Positions 25,816 to 35,452 are shown, counted from the first letter of the stretch. The stretch is 64,000 bases of DNA from Bog-473 sp049513455 (GCA_049513455.1 JBEKWB010000007.1:24913-88912), one strand, 5' to 3'. The notes: generated by a model not told the origin, from the letters alone. A program made the numbers and translations.

Positions 25816-28329
25816 GTGCTGACCGTCCCGTGGTACCGCTTCCGCGCCACCTTCGGCCGGCGATGGCCCGGCTACCTGGCCATCGTCCTCCTCATCGGGC
25901 TGGTGGGCGGTGTGGCCATGGCTTCGATCGCCGGGGCCCGGCGCACCGAGTCCTCGTACCCGACGTTCCTGGCCGGGACCAACCCGTCGGACCTGCTGGT
26001 GGAGCCGACCTCTACGATTTCGTGCACCTCGGGCCTCATCTCCCAGATCGCCCGGCTGCCCCATGTGAAGCGGGTCAGTTGCGCCAACTCGTACGGCGCC
26101 GCCACGCTCACCTCGAGTGGTGGCCTGGGCAAGGTGCTCCTCGCCCAGGTGGAGCTGATCGCCAGCGTGGACGGGGAGTATTCCCGACAGGACCGGGTCA
26201 CCATCACGGCGGGACGGGCAGCCGATCCGTCCCGGGCCGACGAAATCGTGGCCACGCCGACCGCCGCGGCCTTCTTGGGTCTCCATGTGGGCTCACATTT
26301 CACCATTGGGGCCTGGAGAAGCACACAGACCGACCTCACCCCCTATCGGGTCATTCACGCCACGTTGGTGGGAGTGGGAGTGTTCAACACCCAGGTCATC
26401 CAGGACGACATCGATCGCGGCAACACCGGCTTCCTCCTCGGAACACCGGCACTGTTCCATCAGCTCACTGCGTGCTGCCAGGCCGGGACGTACGACGGGA
26501 TCGCGATCACCGGGGGCAGCCGGTACGACGCCGCGGTCGAACACGAGTACGCCCATCTGTTGACGACCAGCTCCTATACCGCCACCGAGGAGAACCAACA
26601 ACTGCAGGTGTACGACACCGCGACGATCGAAGCGGAGGCCCAGCGAGCCATCGCCCCCGAGGCCATCGCCCTCGGGGTGTTCGGGTGCATCGCCGCACTC
26701 GCCGCCATCCTCATCGGCATACAGACCGTGTCCCGGCAGCTACGGGCCCACGCGGACGAAGGCGGCGTGTTGCGGGCCGTCGGGGCGGGACCGGTGATCA
26801 CCTCCAGCGACGGGCTGCTCGGGATTCTGGGGGCGGTGGTCGTGGGCTCGCTCTTCGCCGCCGTGCTGGCGGTCGCCCTTTCTCCGCTGGCGCCCTTCGG
26901 ACCGGTGCGCACCGTCGATCCCTCACCGGGCCTCGACTTCGACTGGACGGTCATCGGTCTCGGCATCCTCGTGCTCGTTCTCGGGATCGGTGGATGGGCG
27001 GTGGTCGTGGGCTACCGGCAGGCGCCGCACCGGGTCAGCGCCCGCGGGCGCGCCAGGCCGGACTCATCGGGCGTCGTCAAGTTCGCCATCGCCTCCGGAC
27101 TGCCCGTGTCGGGGATTGCGGGCCTACGCTTCGCCCTGGAGAGCCGGCGCGGGCGCAGCTCGGCCCCGGTCCGCTCGGTCATAGTGGGGGCGGTCCTGGC
27201 GATCACGGTGGTCACCGCCACCCTCACCTTCGGGGCCAGCCTCGATACGCTGGTCTCGCATCCGAATCTCTACGGGTGGAACTTCGACTACGCCTACTAC
27301 TCGACCGACGGGTACGGCCCGGTCCCGACGTCGATCGTGGCGCCGCGCCTGGCCCGTGACCACGCCGTGGAGACGACCACCGGTGTCTATTTCGGAACCG
27401 CGGAGATCGGAGGTGACGTCGTGCCGCTTCTGGTCGAGCCTGCGCCTGCCGCGATCGCGCCACCGGTCCTCACGGGTCACCCGGTGGACGCGGCAGACGA
27501 GGTCGTACTCGGGTCCGCCACGCTGGCTCAGCTCCACAAGAAACTCGGTGACACGGTGGTGGTGCAGGGCGACGGGCTCCCGGCGCGGCGAATGGTGATC
27601 GTGGGGACCGCCACCCTCCCCACCATCGGCACGGTGCTCGGTGTCCATCCGACCATGACCACCGGGGCGGTCATCCCCACATCGTCCGTACCGAAAGCCC
27701 TCCTCGACCAGTTCGGGCCCGATTCGGGCCCGAACGCCCTGTTCATCCGCATTCGCCCCGGGGCAGATCCGACGACGGCGGCGCGGGACCTCGCCAAAAT
27801 CGCGCAGGAATCGCTCCGTCAGTTCATCACGCCACAAGTCGCGGCCGCGGAGGGCCCCAATGCCTACGGGGGCACCCTGCAACTGCTGGGCCCACAACGT
27901 CCGGCCGAGATTGTGAACTACCGGGCCATGGGCACCACCCCCGGGCTCCTCGCGGGCGGGTTGGCGATGGGGGCGGTGGCGGCTCTCGGGCTGACCCTGG
28001 TGGCGTCGGTGCGGCAGCGTCGGCGCGAACTGGCTCTCCTGAAGTCGTTCGGCTTCACCCAGCGACAACTGGCCGCGGCCGTGGCATGGCAGTCGACGGT
28101 GATCGTCGTGATCGGCCTGGTGGCCGGCATCCCGCTGGGCATCGCCCTCGGGCGGTTCCTCTGGCAGCTGTTCGCACATCAACTCTCCGCGGTCGTCGAT
28201 CCGACGATCCCTGCCTTGGCGATCCTCCTTGTCGCCGTGGGCGCGCTCGTACTGGCCAATCTGGTGGCGGCCCTACCCGGCCGGAGCGCCGCCCGCACGC
28301 CGACGGCCCTCGTCCTACGAGTCGAGTGA
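25816..28329 (+). CDS. FtsX/MacB-type ABC transporter permease, full length
   Basis: An 837-residue membrane protein with two FtsX-like halves. Seen: first TM at about residues 14-35, a large extracytoplasmic domain (about 45-285), three TMs (about 290-420), a fourth TM starting the second half (VIVGAVLAITVVTATLTF), a second external domain, and a final group of three TMs with the conserved RRRELALLKSFGFTQRQL coupling segment and an RSAARTPT end. Such permeases work with a MacB-type ATPase in lipid/lipoprotein handling or peptide export, but no ATPase is adjacent. The start is uncertain: GTG 25816 is the best one near the first TM; an in-frame GTG lies at 25699. A truncated paralogue is at 38602. 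Confidence 0.85.
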   Translation: MLTVPWYRFRATFGRRWPGYLAIVLLIGLVGGVAMASIAGARRTESSYPTFLAGTNPSDLLVEPTSTISCTSGLISQIARLPHVKRVSCANSYGAATLTSSGGLGKVLLAQVELIASVDGEYSRQDRVTITAGRAADPSRADEIVATPTAAAFLGLHVGSHFTIGAWRSTQTDLTPYRVIHATLVGVGVFNTQVIQDDIDRGNTGFLLGTPALFHQLTACCQAGTYDGIAITGGSRYDAAVEHEYAHLLTTSSYTATEENQQLQVYDTATIEAEAQRAIAPEAIALGVFGCIAALAAILIGIQTVSRQLRAHADEGGVLRAVGAGPVITSSDGLLGILGAVVVGSLFAAVLAVALSPLAPFGPVRTVDPSPGLDFDWTVIGLGILVLVLGIGGWAVVVGYRQAPHRVSARGRARPDSSGVVKFAIASGLPVSGIAGLRFALESRRGRSSAPVRSVIVGAVLAITVVTATLTFGASLDTLVSHPNLYGWNFDYAYYSTDGYGPVPTSIVAPRLARDHAVETTTGVYFGTAEIGGDVVPLLVEPAPAAIAPPVLTGHPVDAADEVVLGSATLAQLHKKLGDTVVVQGDGLPARRMVIVGTATLPTIGTVLGVHPTMTTGAVIPTSSVPKALLDQFGPDSGPNALFIRIRPGADPTTAARDLAKIAQESLRQFITPQVAAAEGPNAYGGTLQLLGPQRPAEIVNYRAMGTTPGLLAGGLAMGAVAALGLTLVASVRQRRRELALLKSFGFTQRQLAAAVAWQSTVIVVIGLVAGIPLGIALGRFLWQLFAHQLSAVVDPTIPALAILLVAVGALVLANLVAALPGRSAARTPTALVLRVE

Positions 28330-28869
28330 CGCACGGCCGGTCACGCGGTCGATCCAGCGGAGCGCGTCGTCGACAAAGGGCGGCACGGAACCCAGGAAAT
28401 GGTCGGCGTTCGGTACGGTCGTGACCGTGGTCGCCTCCCATTCGGTGACGACCAGCTCGACCGCGGCCGGTGGAGAGAACTGGTCGAGTTCGGGGACGAC
28501 GATACCTTTGGGCCGGGGGTCGGGGCCGATGGACGCGGCTGCCAGCATCGCGGCCGGCGGGGCGAGCAAGTACCAGCCGGCGATCCGCTCGTCGTCCACA
28601 CCGGCCGCGATGCCCGCGCCGAAGGAGTACCCGGCCAGGGCGACCGGAAGGTGCGGCCATCGAGTAGATCCCTCGTTCAGGGAGGCCTCGACCTCTTCAC
28701 GGGCGACGGAGGGCTCAGCCGAGGAGAAGTCGAAGCGGATCGCGGTGACGGCAATGTCCGGCAGGCGACGGAACAGGGCTTCGATGAACGGGTGGAACCG
28801 GTTGCCGCCGAAATGGGGGTGCGGGTGCAAGAGCACGGCCAGGGCCCTGGCCTCCTCGGCGACGTTCAT
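28315..28869 (-). CDS. Alpha/beta hydrolase (dienelactone hydrolase-like)
   Basis: A roughly 184-residue alpha/beta hydrolase of the small, lidless type. Seen: VLLHPHPHFGGNR (oxyanion region), TAIRFDFSS, the nucleophile elbow GYSFGAG, and a likely general-base His in PNADHFLG. Several starts are possible: GTG 28941, ATG 28881 and ATG 28869; the last has GGGA at good distance and begins just before the fold. Its 3' end overlaps the convergent permease gene by 15 bases. Lies downstream of an SDR, probably one operon. Substrate unknown. Confidence 0.8.
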   Translation of the reverse strand: MNVAEEARALAVLLHPHPHFGGNRFHPFIEALFRRLPDIAVTAIRFDFSSAEPSVAREEVEASLNEGSTRWPHLPVALAGYSFGAGIAAGVDDERIAGWYLLAPPAAMLAAASIGPDPRPKGIVVPELDQFSPPAAVELVVTEWEATTVTTVPNADHFLGSVPPFVDDALRWIDRVTGRASLDS

Positions 28870-28958
28870 CTCTGTTCCCATGCCGAAGTCTCGTCCACCA
28901 ACGCCTGCCGAGGCCAGTGTGTGGTCGCCCTCGGGGCCCACCGCGGCGCCGGTCGGCC

Positions 28959-29855
28959 TCAGACTCCCGGGTCGCGGTCGCTGAGCTCCACCGCGGCCCT
29001 GCTGAGCAGCTCCGATCGTCGGGCCTGGTCGTGGAGAAAGACGGGCAGATTGTCGCTATCCAAGAACGACGGGCGGGCCGAAGACCCGCCGTCGACGGCC
29101 AGCACCTGTCCGGTCACCCAGGAGGCCAGGTCGGACAGGAGGAAGAGCACGGCCCCGGCAATATCGTCGGGGCTGCCACGCCGACCCAGGGGCAACGCGG
29201 CGCGCTCTTCGGGGCTGTCGGGGAGCTGCCGGCCGTTCCCGCCGCCCGTGGTCTTGGGGGTGCGCACGGTACCGGGGGCCACTGCGTTCACCCGGATGCC
29301 CGCACCTCCCCACTCGAGCGCCGCCGTACGGGTCAGGGCCAGCACCCCGGCCTTGGCCGCCGCGTACGAGACCCCGAACGGCATCGCACTCAGCCCGGCC
29401 AACGACGCGATGTTGACGATGCTCCCGCCCGTCCCCTGGAGGAGCAGCCGGCTCCCCACCACTTCGTTGGTGATCAAGACGGAGCGAAGGTTGAGGGCCA
29501 GGACCTCATCGAACACCTCGGGGTCGTACCGGTGGGTCGGCGACCAGTCTTGCGGCCGTGTGCCGCCGGCCACGTGCACGAGCCCGAACAACGGGCCGAG
29601 ATCGGTGGCGTCGTCGACCGCCTTCTCGACGGCGGAGAGATCGCGGACGTCGGCCACCACCGACCGGTGCGTACCGCCGACCCCCCGTACGGCCCGGTCC
29701 ACCGCGGCGAGTGCGTCGGGCCGGTTGTCGAGGGCCAGGACCGACGCTCCGGCTTCGGCGACCATGGCACACACCGAGGTGCCGATGCCTCCACCGCCCG
29801 CCCCCGCGACGACGACGACCTTGCCGTCGAGCGCCAGCCATCGGTCAACGGTCAC
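28959..29855 (-). CDS. Short-chain dehydrogenase/reductase
   Basis: A 298-residue SDR. Seen: cofactor motif GAGGGGIG (18-25), ALDN with Asp43 (NAD preference), VHVAGG replacing the common NNAG, SLAG serine region, and SYAAAK (Tyr164, Lys168); the C-terminal VTGQVLAVDGG is typical. GTG 29855 follows a seven-G run; another GTG at 29873 is in frame. Upstream gene of the alpha/beta hydrolase. Alcohol/ketone substrate unknown. Confidence 0.9.
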   Translation of the reverse strand: MTVDRWLALDGKVVVVAGAGGGGIGTSVCAMVAEAGASVLALDNRPDALAAVDRAVRGVGGTHRSVVADVRDLSAVEKAVDDATDLGPLFGLVHVAGGTRPQDWSPTHRYDPEVFDEVLALNLRSVLITNEVVGSRLLLQGTGGSIVNIASLAGLSAMPFGVSYAAAKAGVLALTRTAALEWGGAGIRVNAVAPGTVRTPKTTGGGNGRQLPDSPEERAALPLGRRGSPDDIAGAVLFLLSDLASWVTGQVLAVDGGSSARPSFLDSDNLPVFLHDQARRSELLSRAAVELSDRDPGV

Positions 29856-29941
29856 GCTCCCCCCCCTCGTCACTCGTCACTCTCCTGTCCGATTGTCGCG
29901 CTTCGGGGGACCAGCCCGCAGCAGGGCGCCTCCCCCACCAC

Positions 29942-31156
29942 TCAGTTCCGGCAGGCGCTCGGCGTCGTGATGGCGAGGATCTCGTCGCCCATGGTGGAGG
30001 CGAGAAGCTCCAGTGAATGATTCTCTGTACCGAGGAGTTCCAAGATCTGTCCGTTGTCCCGACGGTCCTGCTCCGAGGCGCGGACCGCGCCGGTGGCCGG
30101 ATCGACGCAGGCAAGTAGTCCCCACTCGTTCTCGATCCAGAGCGAGCCCGATGCGTAGAGTGTCGAGGCGGCCATCGGCCAACTGAAGACGTCACCGGGC
30201 GGTTCGTCGCTCCCGCGGCTGGCCGAACCTGACCCGGGAGGGATTATCGGCGCGAGGCCCGTGGCACCCAGCAGCACCGTCTCGCCGTCCATGCCCGTCC
30301 TGAACGAGGTGGCCACGCCGTGGGGAAGGGCGGTGAGGATCCCACCGGCCACCGACGCGGTCACCGGGCTCGTCGCCGAGGTCGTGGCGAGGACGCGCCC
30401 GCTACCCGCCGCACGTTCTTCCACGGCGGCGTCGACCATCCGACCGTCGATGGTCGGGTACGACACCGACACGTAGAGCGCACGCAAAGCGGGGTCTGTG
30501 TCCAGGCTGACGATGGTCCCCGACGGCACGGTCTCGGTCGCCAGGACGGCCCCGTCACTGATCTCGACATGGACGAGCGTCTTCCCGTAGCCCACCCAGA
30601 CCGTCCCGCGTGGCCCGGCGCTCACGAGCGACGGCGATCCTGCGGCATCCCCGGGCCGTGGCGCAGGGAGGCGTACCTGTCGCACCAGGTGCAGCGTGCG
30701 CGGGTCGACCTGACACAGCTGCGGGCCGAGCCGACCATCCCCGTTCCCCGCGGAGCTGCCGACCCACAAGGAACCATCGGCCAGGGTCAAGGTGTCGGAG
30801 TAGCCACCGGCGAGACCGAACGTCGGGCCCCGGCGCGGCGCTTCTCCCCCGAGTGGGAAGGCCAGCAGTCGGTCCGGTCCCTCCGAGTCACGGCTCTCCG
30901 ACACGAGGCCGTAGGCCGTCCGGGTGGCGGGGTCCAGCACCTGCACCACCGCCTGCTTGACGAGGACCTTGGAAGGCCAGGGCCCGGGCGCCCCGTTGCC
31001 GACGCCCGCTATGGGCGCCACCGGAGACGGCGCACCGTGGACGACGCAGCTGAGGGACTGCGCGGGGATCGCGGTGCCGGCAGCCGATACGGACGATAGG
31101 GCGGGAACCACGAGCGCGGCCGACACCACGAGTCCCCAGAGAAGTCGCCTCCTCAT
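29942..31156 (-). CDS. Secreted PQQ/YncE-like beta-propeller protein
   Basis: A 404-residue exported protein: signal peptide MRRRLLWGLVVSAALVVPAL with cleavage near SSVSAAG, then propeller-like repeats (for example DGSLWVGSSAGNGDG, GTVWVGYGKTLVHVE, GSLWIENEWGLLACVD). Not closely similar to the propeller at 24082, but the same architecture. ATG 31156 is preceded by GAAGAG; earlier in-frame starts exist at 31171 and 31177. Function unknown; no catalytic motif seen. Follows the cupin-AKR-methyltransferase group by 131 bases. Confidence 0.72.
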   Translation of the reverse strand: MRRRLLWGLVVSAALVVPALSSVSAAGTAIPAQSLSCVVHGAPSPVAPIAGVGNGAPGPWPSKVLVKQAVVQVLDPATRTAYGLVSESRDSEGPDRLLAFPLGGEAPRRGPTFGLAGGYSDTLTLADGSLWVGSSAGNGDGRLGPQLCQVDPRTLHLVRQVRLPAPRPGDAAGSPSLVSAGPRGTVWVGYGKTLVHVEISDGAVLATETVPSGTIVSLDTDPALRALYVSVSYPTIDGRMVDAAVEERAAGSGRVLATTSATSPVTASVAGGILTALPHGVATSFRTGMDGETVLLGATGLAPIIPPGSGSASRGSDEPPGDVFSWPMAASTLYASGSLWIENEWGLLACVDPATGAVRASEQDRRDNGQILELLGTENHSLELLASTMGDEILAITTPSACRN

Positions 31157-31287
31157 GCTCTCTTCACGCATGACCACCCGGATCGGTTGTCACGAACCCC
31201 GTGGAATGCAGGACCATTCCAGACCCGGGCTCCGCCGTCCCCGAAGCGCTCTGTTCCGTTGCCCCGTGTCGGGCCATTCCGCGATGA

Positions 31288-31986
31288 TCAATTCGCCGAC
31301 AAGACGAGCATCTCATTTCCACCGCGTTGGAATTCGTAGGGAACCTCAATGATCCTCGCATCGATCCCATGGCCAGTGAGTTGCGCCAGCAACGAACGGG
31401 TCATTGCGCTCAGGGAGCGGCCCGCTTGATCAAGGAGTGGAAACACTCGGACTTCGCGCCGGCAAATCCGGTGCAACTCGATCAGCGCGCGGTGGTGAAA
31501 GCGATGATCCAATCGATCGGCATAGGTGAAGAGAAAGTGTGAGCTCACTACCAGGTCGAACTGTCGATCCTCGAACGGGAGATCAGGTAGGGAGGCCGGT
31601 ACGTAGCGCTCGGGGTGTTCTTCGAGGTCGCGGGCAAAGAGCGCCGCGGACCTCTTCCGCATTTCCCGATGACCTTCGATGTCGCGGTAGAAATCCCATC
31701 GGTATCGGTCAATGCCGGCCGCCGTGTGAGCGCTGCCTCGGTCGGATTCGCCCTTGACCAGTCCCTGGAGGGCCGGGACCGACATGGCGTACACGGGATC
31801 TGCTGCGGTCACGAAGGCGCCCAGGGCACTTGCCTGTGCAGTGAAGCTCGAGGCTCCCCCGGGGCAGTCCAATAACCGGCCGTGCAAGTCACTGTCGGTG
31901 AGCATGAACATCGCTTCGTACTCTCCGAAGGAGCGGGAGCTGATCAGATAGTCACCCACGTTGTCAGCGTCCGCAGGTGCGGTCAC
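31288..31986 (-). CDS. Class I SAM-dependent methyltransferase
   Basis: A protein of about 232 residues with a Rossmann methyltransferase layout: motif I LLDCPGGASSF, then VTAADPVYA ending strand 2, the acceptor segment LPFEDRQFDLVVSSHFLFTYAD (motif IV region), and a VFPLLD strand. No DNA- or RNA-binding addition. Starts are GTG: 31986 is chosen; GTG 32022 would overlap the AKR stop as GTGA and may equally be used. Base and codon use is AT-richer than neighbours, suggesting a different history. Substrate unknown. Confidence 0.78.
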   Translation of the reverse strand: MTAPADADNVGDYLISSRSFGEYEAMFMLTDSDLHGRLLDCPGGASSFTAQASALGAFVTAADPVYAMSVPALQGLVKGESDRGSAHTAAGIDRYRWDFYRDIEGHREMRKRSAALFARDLEEHPERYVPASLPDLPFEDRQFDLVVSSHFLFTYADRLDHRFHHRALIELHRICRREVRVFPLLDQAGRSLSAMTRSLLAQLTGHGIDARIIEVPYEFQRGGNEMLVLSAN

Positions 31987-32018
31987 CTGGTGCCCACTCG
32001 GTGCCCCCCCAACCGCCG

Positions 32019-32996
32019 TCACCGCTCGATCAGCCGCATCTGCTCTTCGCTGTGGTGATCGCCGGCCGCGGGGGTCAGCGTGTCGAGACGATTGAGCTGC
32101 TCGGGGCTCAGCTCGATGTCGTCGGCCGCTACGTTCTCCTCGACCCGGGACACCCGCTTCGTTCCCGGAATCGGGGCGATGTCGTCGCCCTGGGCGAGCA
32201 ACCAGGCCAACGAGACTTGCGCCGGGGTACAGCCGACCTCGTCCGCCACGGACTGGACCTCGTCGGCGCTCTTCAGGTTGTGCTGAAAGTTCTCTCCGGT
32301 AAAGCGCGGGTTCGTCCTGCGGAAGTCGGAATGAGCCAAATCGTCGATCGAGCGCACCGTCCCTGTCAGCATCCCCCGACCCAGAGGCGAGTAGGCCACG
32401 AAGCCGATACCGAGCTCGCGCAGTACGGGCAGTGTGGTGGCCTCGGGGTCCCGGGTCCACAGCGAGTACTCGGACTGCAGGGCCGTGATCGGGTGGACGG
32501 CATGGGCCCGCCGGACGGTGTCCGGGCCGGCCTCGGAAAGCCCGACATGGCGGATCTTGCCCTGCGCGACCAATTCGGCGAGTGCCGCCACGGTGTCCTC
32601 AATCGGTGTATTCGGGTCAACGCGGTGCTGGTAGTACAGATCGACGTAGTCCGTACCGAGTCGCCGGAGGGATCCCTCGAGTGCGGCACGGATGTTCGCC
32701 GGCGTGCTGTCGAGATGGCCCGGACCGCTCCCGGCGTGGGAGATCATGCCGAATTTGGTGGCCAGTACCACCTGCTCACGTCGGCCGCTGAGGGCCCGGC
32801 CGACGAGCTCCTCGTTGGTGTACGGCCCGTAGACCTCGGCGGTGTCGATCAACGTCACTCCCAGCTCGAGCGCACGGTGGATGGCGCGGATGGACCCGGC
32901 GTCGTCCGTGCCGGCCCCGGTGTAGGCGGTGGACATGCCCATGGTGCCGAGACCTATGCGAGAAACCTCCAGGGTGCCCAGAGTGATATGCCTCAC
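32019..32996 (-). CDS. Aldo/keto reductase
   Basis: A 325-residue AKR, an NADPH-dependent carbonyl reductase with a TIM barrel. Seen: the full tetrad Asp51, Tyr56 (LIDTAEVYG), Lys81 (ATKFG) and His124 (YYQHRVD), and the NADPH site near IPGTKRVSRVEENV. The sequence is of the AKR11/13 type. GTG 32996 overlaps the cupin stop (GTGA). Middle gene of a three-gene coupled group. Probably detoxifies or reduces aldehydes/ketones. Confidence 0.92.
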   Translation of the reverse strand: MRHITLGTLEVSRIGLGTMGMSTAYTGAGTDDAGSIRAIHRALELGVTLIDTAEVYGPYTNEELVGRALSGRREQVVLATKFGMISHAGSGPGHLDSTPANIRAALEGSLRRLGTDYVDLYYQHRVDPNTPIEDTVAALAELVAQGKIRHVGLSEAGPDTVRRAHAVHPITALQSEYSLWTRDPEATTLPVLRELGIGFVAYSPLGRGMLTGTVRSIDDLAHSDFRRTNPRFTGENFQHNLKSADEVQSVADEVGCTPAQVSLAWLLAQGDDIAPIPGTKRVSRVEENVAADDIELSPEQLNRLDTLTPAAGDHHSEEQMRLIER

Positions 32997-33424
32997 GATC
33001 CCTGCTCTCCTTCTTGCCGCGCCGGTGTCCCTCGGTATTCGGCGTCGGTGACGTGTGCTCCCCAATCGGCCTCTGGCTTCGGGCTGTCACCGACGCCTTC
33101 GGTGACGGAGATGTGGGCCATGAAGTCATCGGGGGCCGCGCCGTGCCAGTGCCACTCGTCCGAGGGGGTGAAGACGATGTCACCCGGGTGGATCTCGGTG
33201 ATCCCCTCCCCCCGCGACTGCACCCGCCCCACTCCGTCGGTGACATAGAGGGTCTGGCCGAGGGCGTGGGAGTGCCAGGCGGTGCGGGCGCCGGGGGTGA
33301 ACCGCACCAGGTTGACCCTTACCCGGGAAGGCTCCAGGCCCTGGGCGATCGAGTCGATCCAGACATCGCCGGTGAACATCTCGGACGCTCCTTTGATGGT
33401 TGGCCGTTTGGGTCGGATGTCCAT
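32993..33424 (-). CDS. Cupin domain protein (mandelonitrile lyase-like cupin)
   Basis: A 143-residue single cupin. Seen: TAWHSHALGQTLYVTDGVG (metal-ligand His pair and following Gln), PGDIVFTPSDEWHWHGA with the second-motif His residues. Similar small cupins occur beside aldo/keto reductases and carboxymuconolactone decarboxylases; some have lyase activity. ATG 33424 follows AAAGGAG. First gene of the cupin-AKR-methyltransferase unit, divergent from the amidohydrolase at 33521. Confidence 0.85.
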   Translation of the reverse strand: MDIRPKRPTIKGASEMFTGDVWIDSIAQGLEPSRVRVNLVRFTPGARTAWHSHALGQTLYVTDGVGRVQSRGEGITEIHPGDIVFTPSDEWHWHGAAPDDFMAHISVTEGVGDSPKPEADWGAHVTDAEYRGTPARQEGEQGS

Positions 33425-33520
33425 CTGAATCTCCTTTCGTGGTGCGTGCTTCTCCGCCCCCTGTCGGGTAATGCTGACAACATAACTGTACGGGCACGCG
33501 AGAGGACAGGGGTTGCCGCG

Positions 33521-34984
33521 ATGGCAGACGATCACAATTTCGAACGCACGATCTCCCGGATCCGGGAAGTCGTCGATCACCCCATTGTGGATGCCGACGC
33601 CCACCTTGTGGAACCCTTCCCGCTCATCCTCGAGGAGCTGCGGGAGATCCTGGGTCCGAATGCCGAGGCGGACTTCGGACGCTCGCGGTACCACACGCTC
33701 TACTCGTCGACGGCAGCGTGGCCCCCGATGTCCGACGACCAGAGGCGGCGCGAGTGGGCGGTGGCTCCCGTCTGGTGGGGGACACCGGTCAACGCAACCG
33801 ACCGGACTGCTGCCTACGTGCCGCAGGCCTTCCACGGGCGACTCGAGCAGCTGGGCATTGATCACGCGCTCGTGTACCCCAGCTGGCTGGGCATGCCCCG
33901 CATCCCTGAGGCCGAACTGCGGATCGCGTGCTGCCGCGCCGTCAACCGCTACCTCGCTCGCGCCACAAGCGAGTACCGGGATCGTATGACGCCGGTCGCG
34001 ATGCTCCCGACCGCCACACCTCACGAGGCCATTGACGAGCTCGAGTACGCCGTCAACGTCCTCGGTATGAAAGCGATCATGATCGACAGCTCCGTCGACC
34101 GCGTCGTGCCCAAGTGGGCCCACCTCTACGACGAGCTTGGCACCCGGGTGTGCCGTTGGGACACCTACGGGATTGACTCCGAGTATGACTACGACCCGTT
34201 CTGGGCTCGGTGTGCGTCGTTGGGCGTCGCCGTGACGGCTCATGGTGGCAGCCGCGGCACAACGCTTTTCCAGTCGGTCTCGAACTTCACGTACAACCAT
34301 ATTGAGCACTTCGCAGCGGCTGGTCACGCACTGGCGCGGTCGTTGGTGTTGGGTGGCGTCACCAGGCGATTTCCGGACCTCAACTTTGCGTGCCTCGAAG
34401 GGGGCGCGGCCTGGGGGGTCGTGCTGTTGCACTCCCTGATCGAGCATTGGGAGGTGCGTGGACTACCCGGTCTCGCCCGGGTGGACCCGCACAACATTGA
34501 CGCCGGCGCCGTGATCGCTCAGCTCGAGAAGGTGCGCGACCCGGTTTGGAAGGAGCCGGCGCTCCTCTCTCTCTTGACCGAAGGGGACGGAGACCGGATG
34601 GCGCCCGCCCAGGTGGATGACTTCGCTGCGTGCGGGGCGTACTCGTCCAATGACATCAAGGAACTGTTTGCACCGCGATTCTGGTTCGGGTGCGAGGCGG
34701 ATGATCCGGGTGCCGCGTGGGCGCTCAAGCCGCCCCATCGTCTCAGCGCCATGTTCGGCAGCGACATCGGACACTTCGACGTGCCCGAGATGTTGAGCGT
34801 CCTTCCGGCGGCGTGGAGCCTGGTGGAGAAGAACCTGATGACCGAGGAGGAATTCGGCGACTACTGCTTCAGGAACGTCGTTCGTCTACACGGGACGATG
34901 AACCCGGCATTCTTCGACGGCACGACCGTCGAAAGCGCTGCTCGCCGCGTCCTGTCGGCAAGAGTCGACCCAGTGATCCAATGA
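33521..34984 (+). CDS. ACMSD-type amidohydrolase (amidohydrolase family 2)
   Basis: A 487-residue relative of the genes at 7074 and 16562, longer by about 85 residues. Seen: VDADAHLVEPFPLIL (26-37), VTAHGGSRG with a metal-ligand-type His, and FGSDIGHFDVPE with the conserved Asp. The frame is open from 33014 inside the cupin gene; ATG 33521 has AGAGGACAGGGG upstream and starts at the fold. Codon use is somewhat less GC-biased than in the first 23 kb. Followed by a small hypothetical gene and an alpha/beta hydrolase on the same strand. Confidence 0.87.
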   Translation: MADDHNFERTISRIREVVDHPIVDADAHLVEPFPLILEELREILGPNAEADFGRSRYHTLYSSTAAWPPMSDDQRRREWAVAPVWWGTPVNATDRTAAYVPQAFHGRLEQLGIDHALVYPSWLGMPRIPEAELRIACCRAVNRYLARATSEYRDRMTPVAMLPTATPHEAIDELEYAVNVLGMKAIMIDSSVDRVVPKWAHLYDELGTRVCRWDTYGIDSEYDYDPFWARCASLGVAVTAHGGSRGTTLFQSVSNFTYNHIEHFAAAGHALARSLVLGGVTRRFPDLNFACLEGGAAWGVVLLHSLIEHWEVRGLPGLARVDPHNIDAGAVIAQLEKVRDPVWKEPALLSLLTEGDGDRMAPAQVDDFAACGAYSSNDIKELFAPRFWFGCEADDPGAAWALKPPHRLSAMFGSDIGHFDVPEMLSVLPAAWSLVEKNLMTEEEFGDYCFRNVVRLHGTMNPAFFDGTTVESAARRVLSARVDPVIQ

Positions 34985-35126
34985 CAGGCCACTCGAGCGC
35001 GATTCCTCTCGGCGGGACGGCTCGACATCCGGTGGTCGCGTGGAACTATGGTCCAGGGGCCAGGTCCAAAAGCGAATGGCCGAGGCATCAACGTTGCGAC
35101 ACGGGAGACCGGAGAGGTGGTGCGGG

Positions 35127-35402
35127 ATGGCACTTGGAATCTATTTCGTGCATGAAGGATTCACGCCTGAAAAGTACGCCAGCGCGATCAAGCAGCTTGA
35201 GGCGGCCGGAGCGGGGTCACCAAAGGGGCGCACCTATCACTGCGCGTTGGAGTCGAACGGGGCGATCCAGGTTTTCGACATTTGGGAATCACAGGAGGAC
35301 TTCGACGCCTTCGGAGCGACCCTCGTACCAATCCTGACCGAGCTCGGCGTTACCCTCGCTCAGCCGATGGTGGCGAACGTCCACAACGTGATCGCCGGTT
35401 GA
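35127..35402 (+). CDS. Small hypothetical protein, possible dimeric alpha-beta barrel
   Basis: A 91-residue protein with no family I can name securely. It has a MALGIYFVHEGFTPEKYASA start, a LESNGAIQVFDIWESQEDFDAFG segment and a final VANVHNVIAG strand; the strand-helix-strand order and the WES-E-F pattern resemble antibiotic-monooxygenase-like dimeric alpha-beta barrel proteins. Start ATG 35127 follows GGAGAGGTGG; the longer frame from 35040 is not supported. Lies between an amidohydrolase and a hydrolase on the same strand. Confidence 0.65.
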   Translation: MALGIYFVHEGFTPEKYASAIKQLEAAGAGSPKGRTYHCALESNGAIQVFDIWESQEDFDAFGATLVPILTELGVTLAQPMVANVHNVIAG

Positions 35403-35452
35403 CCCTGGGCGGTTGACGGGGCGCAGGATTACCGTCACCTTTCGGAGGAGAC

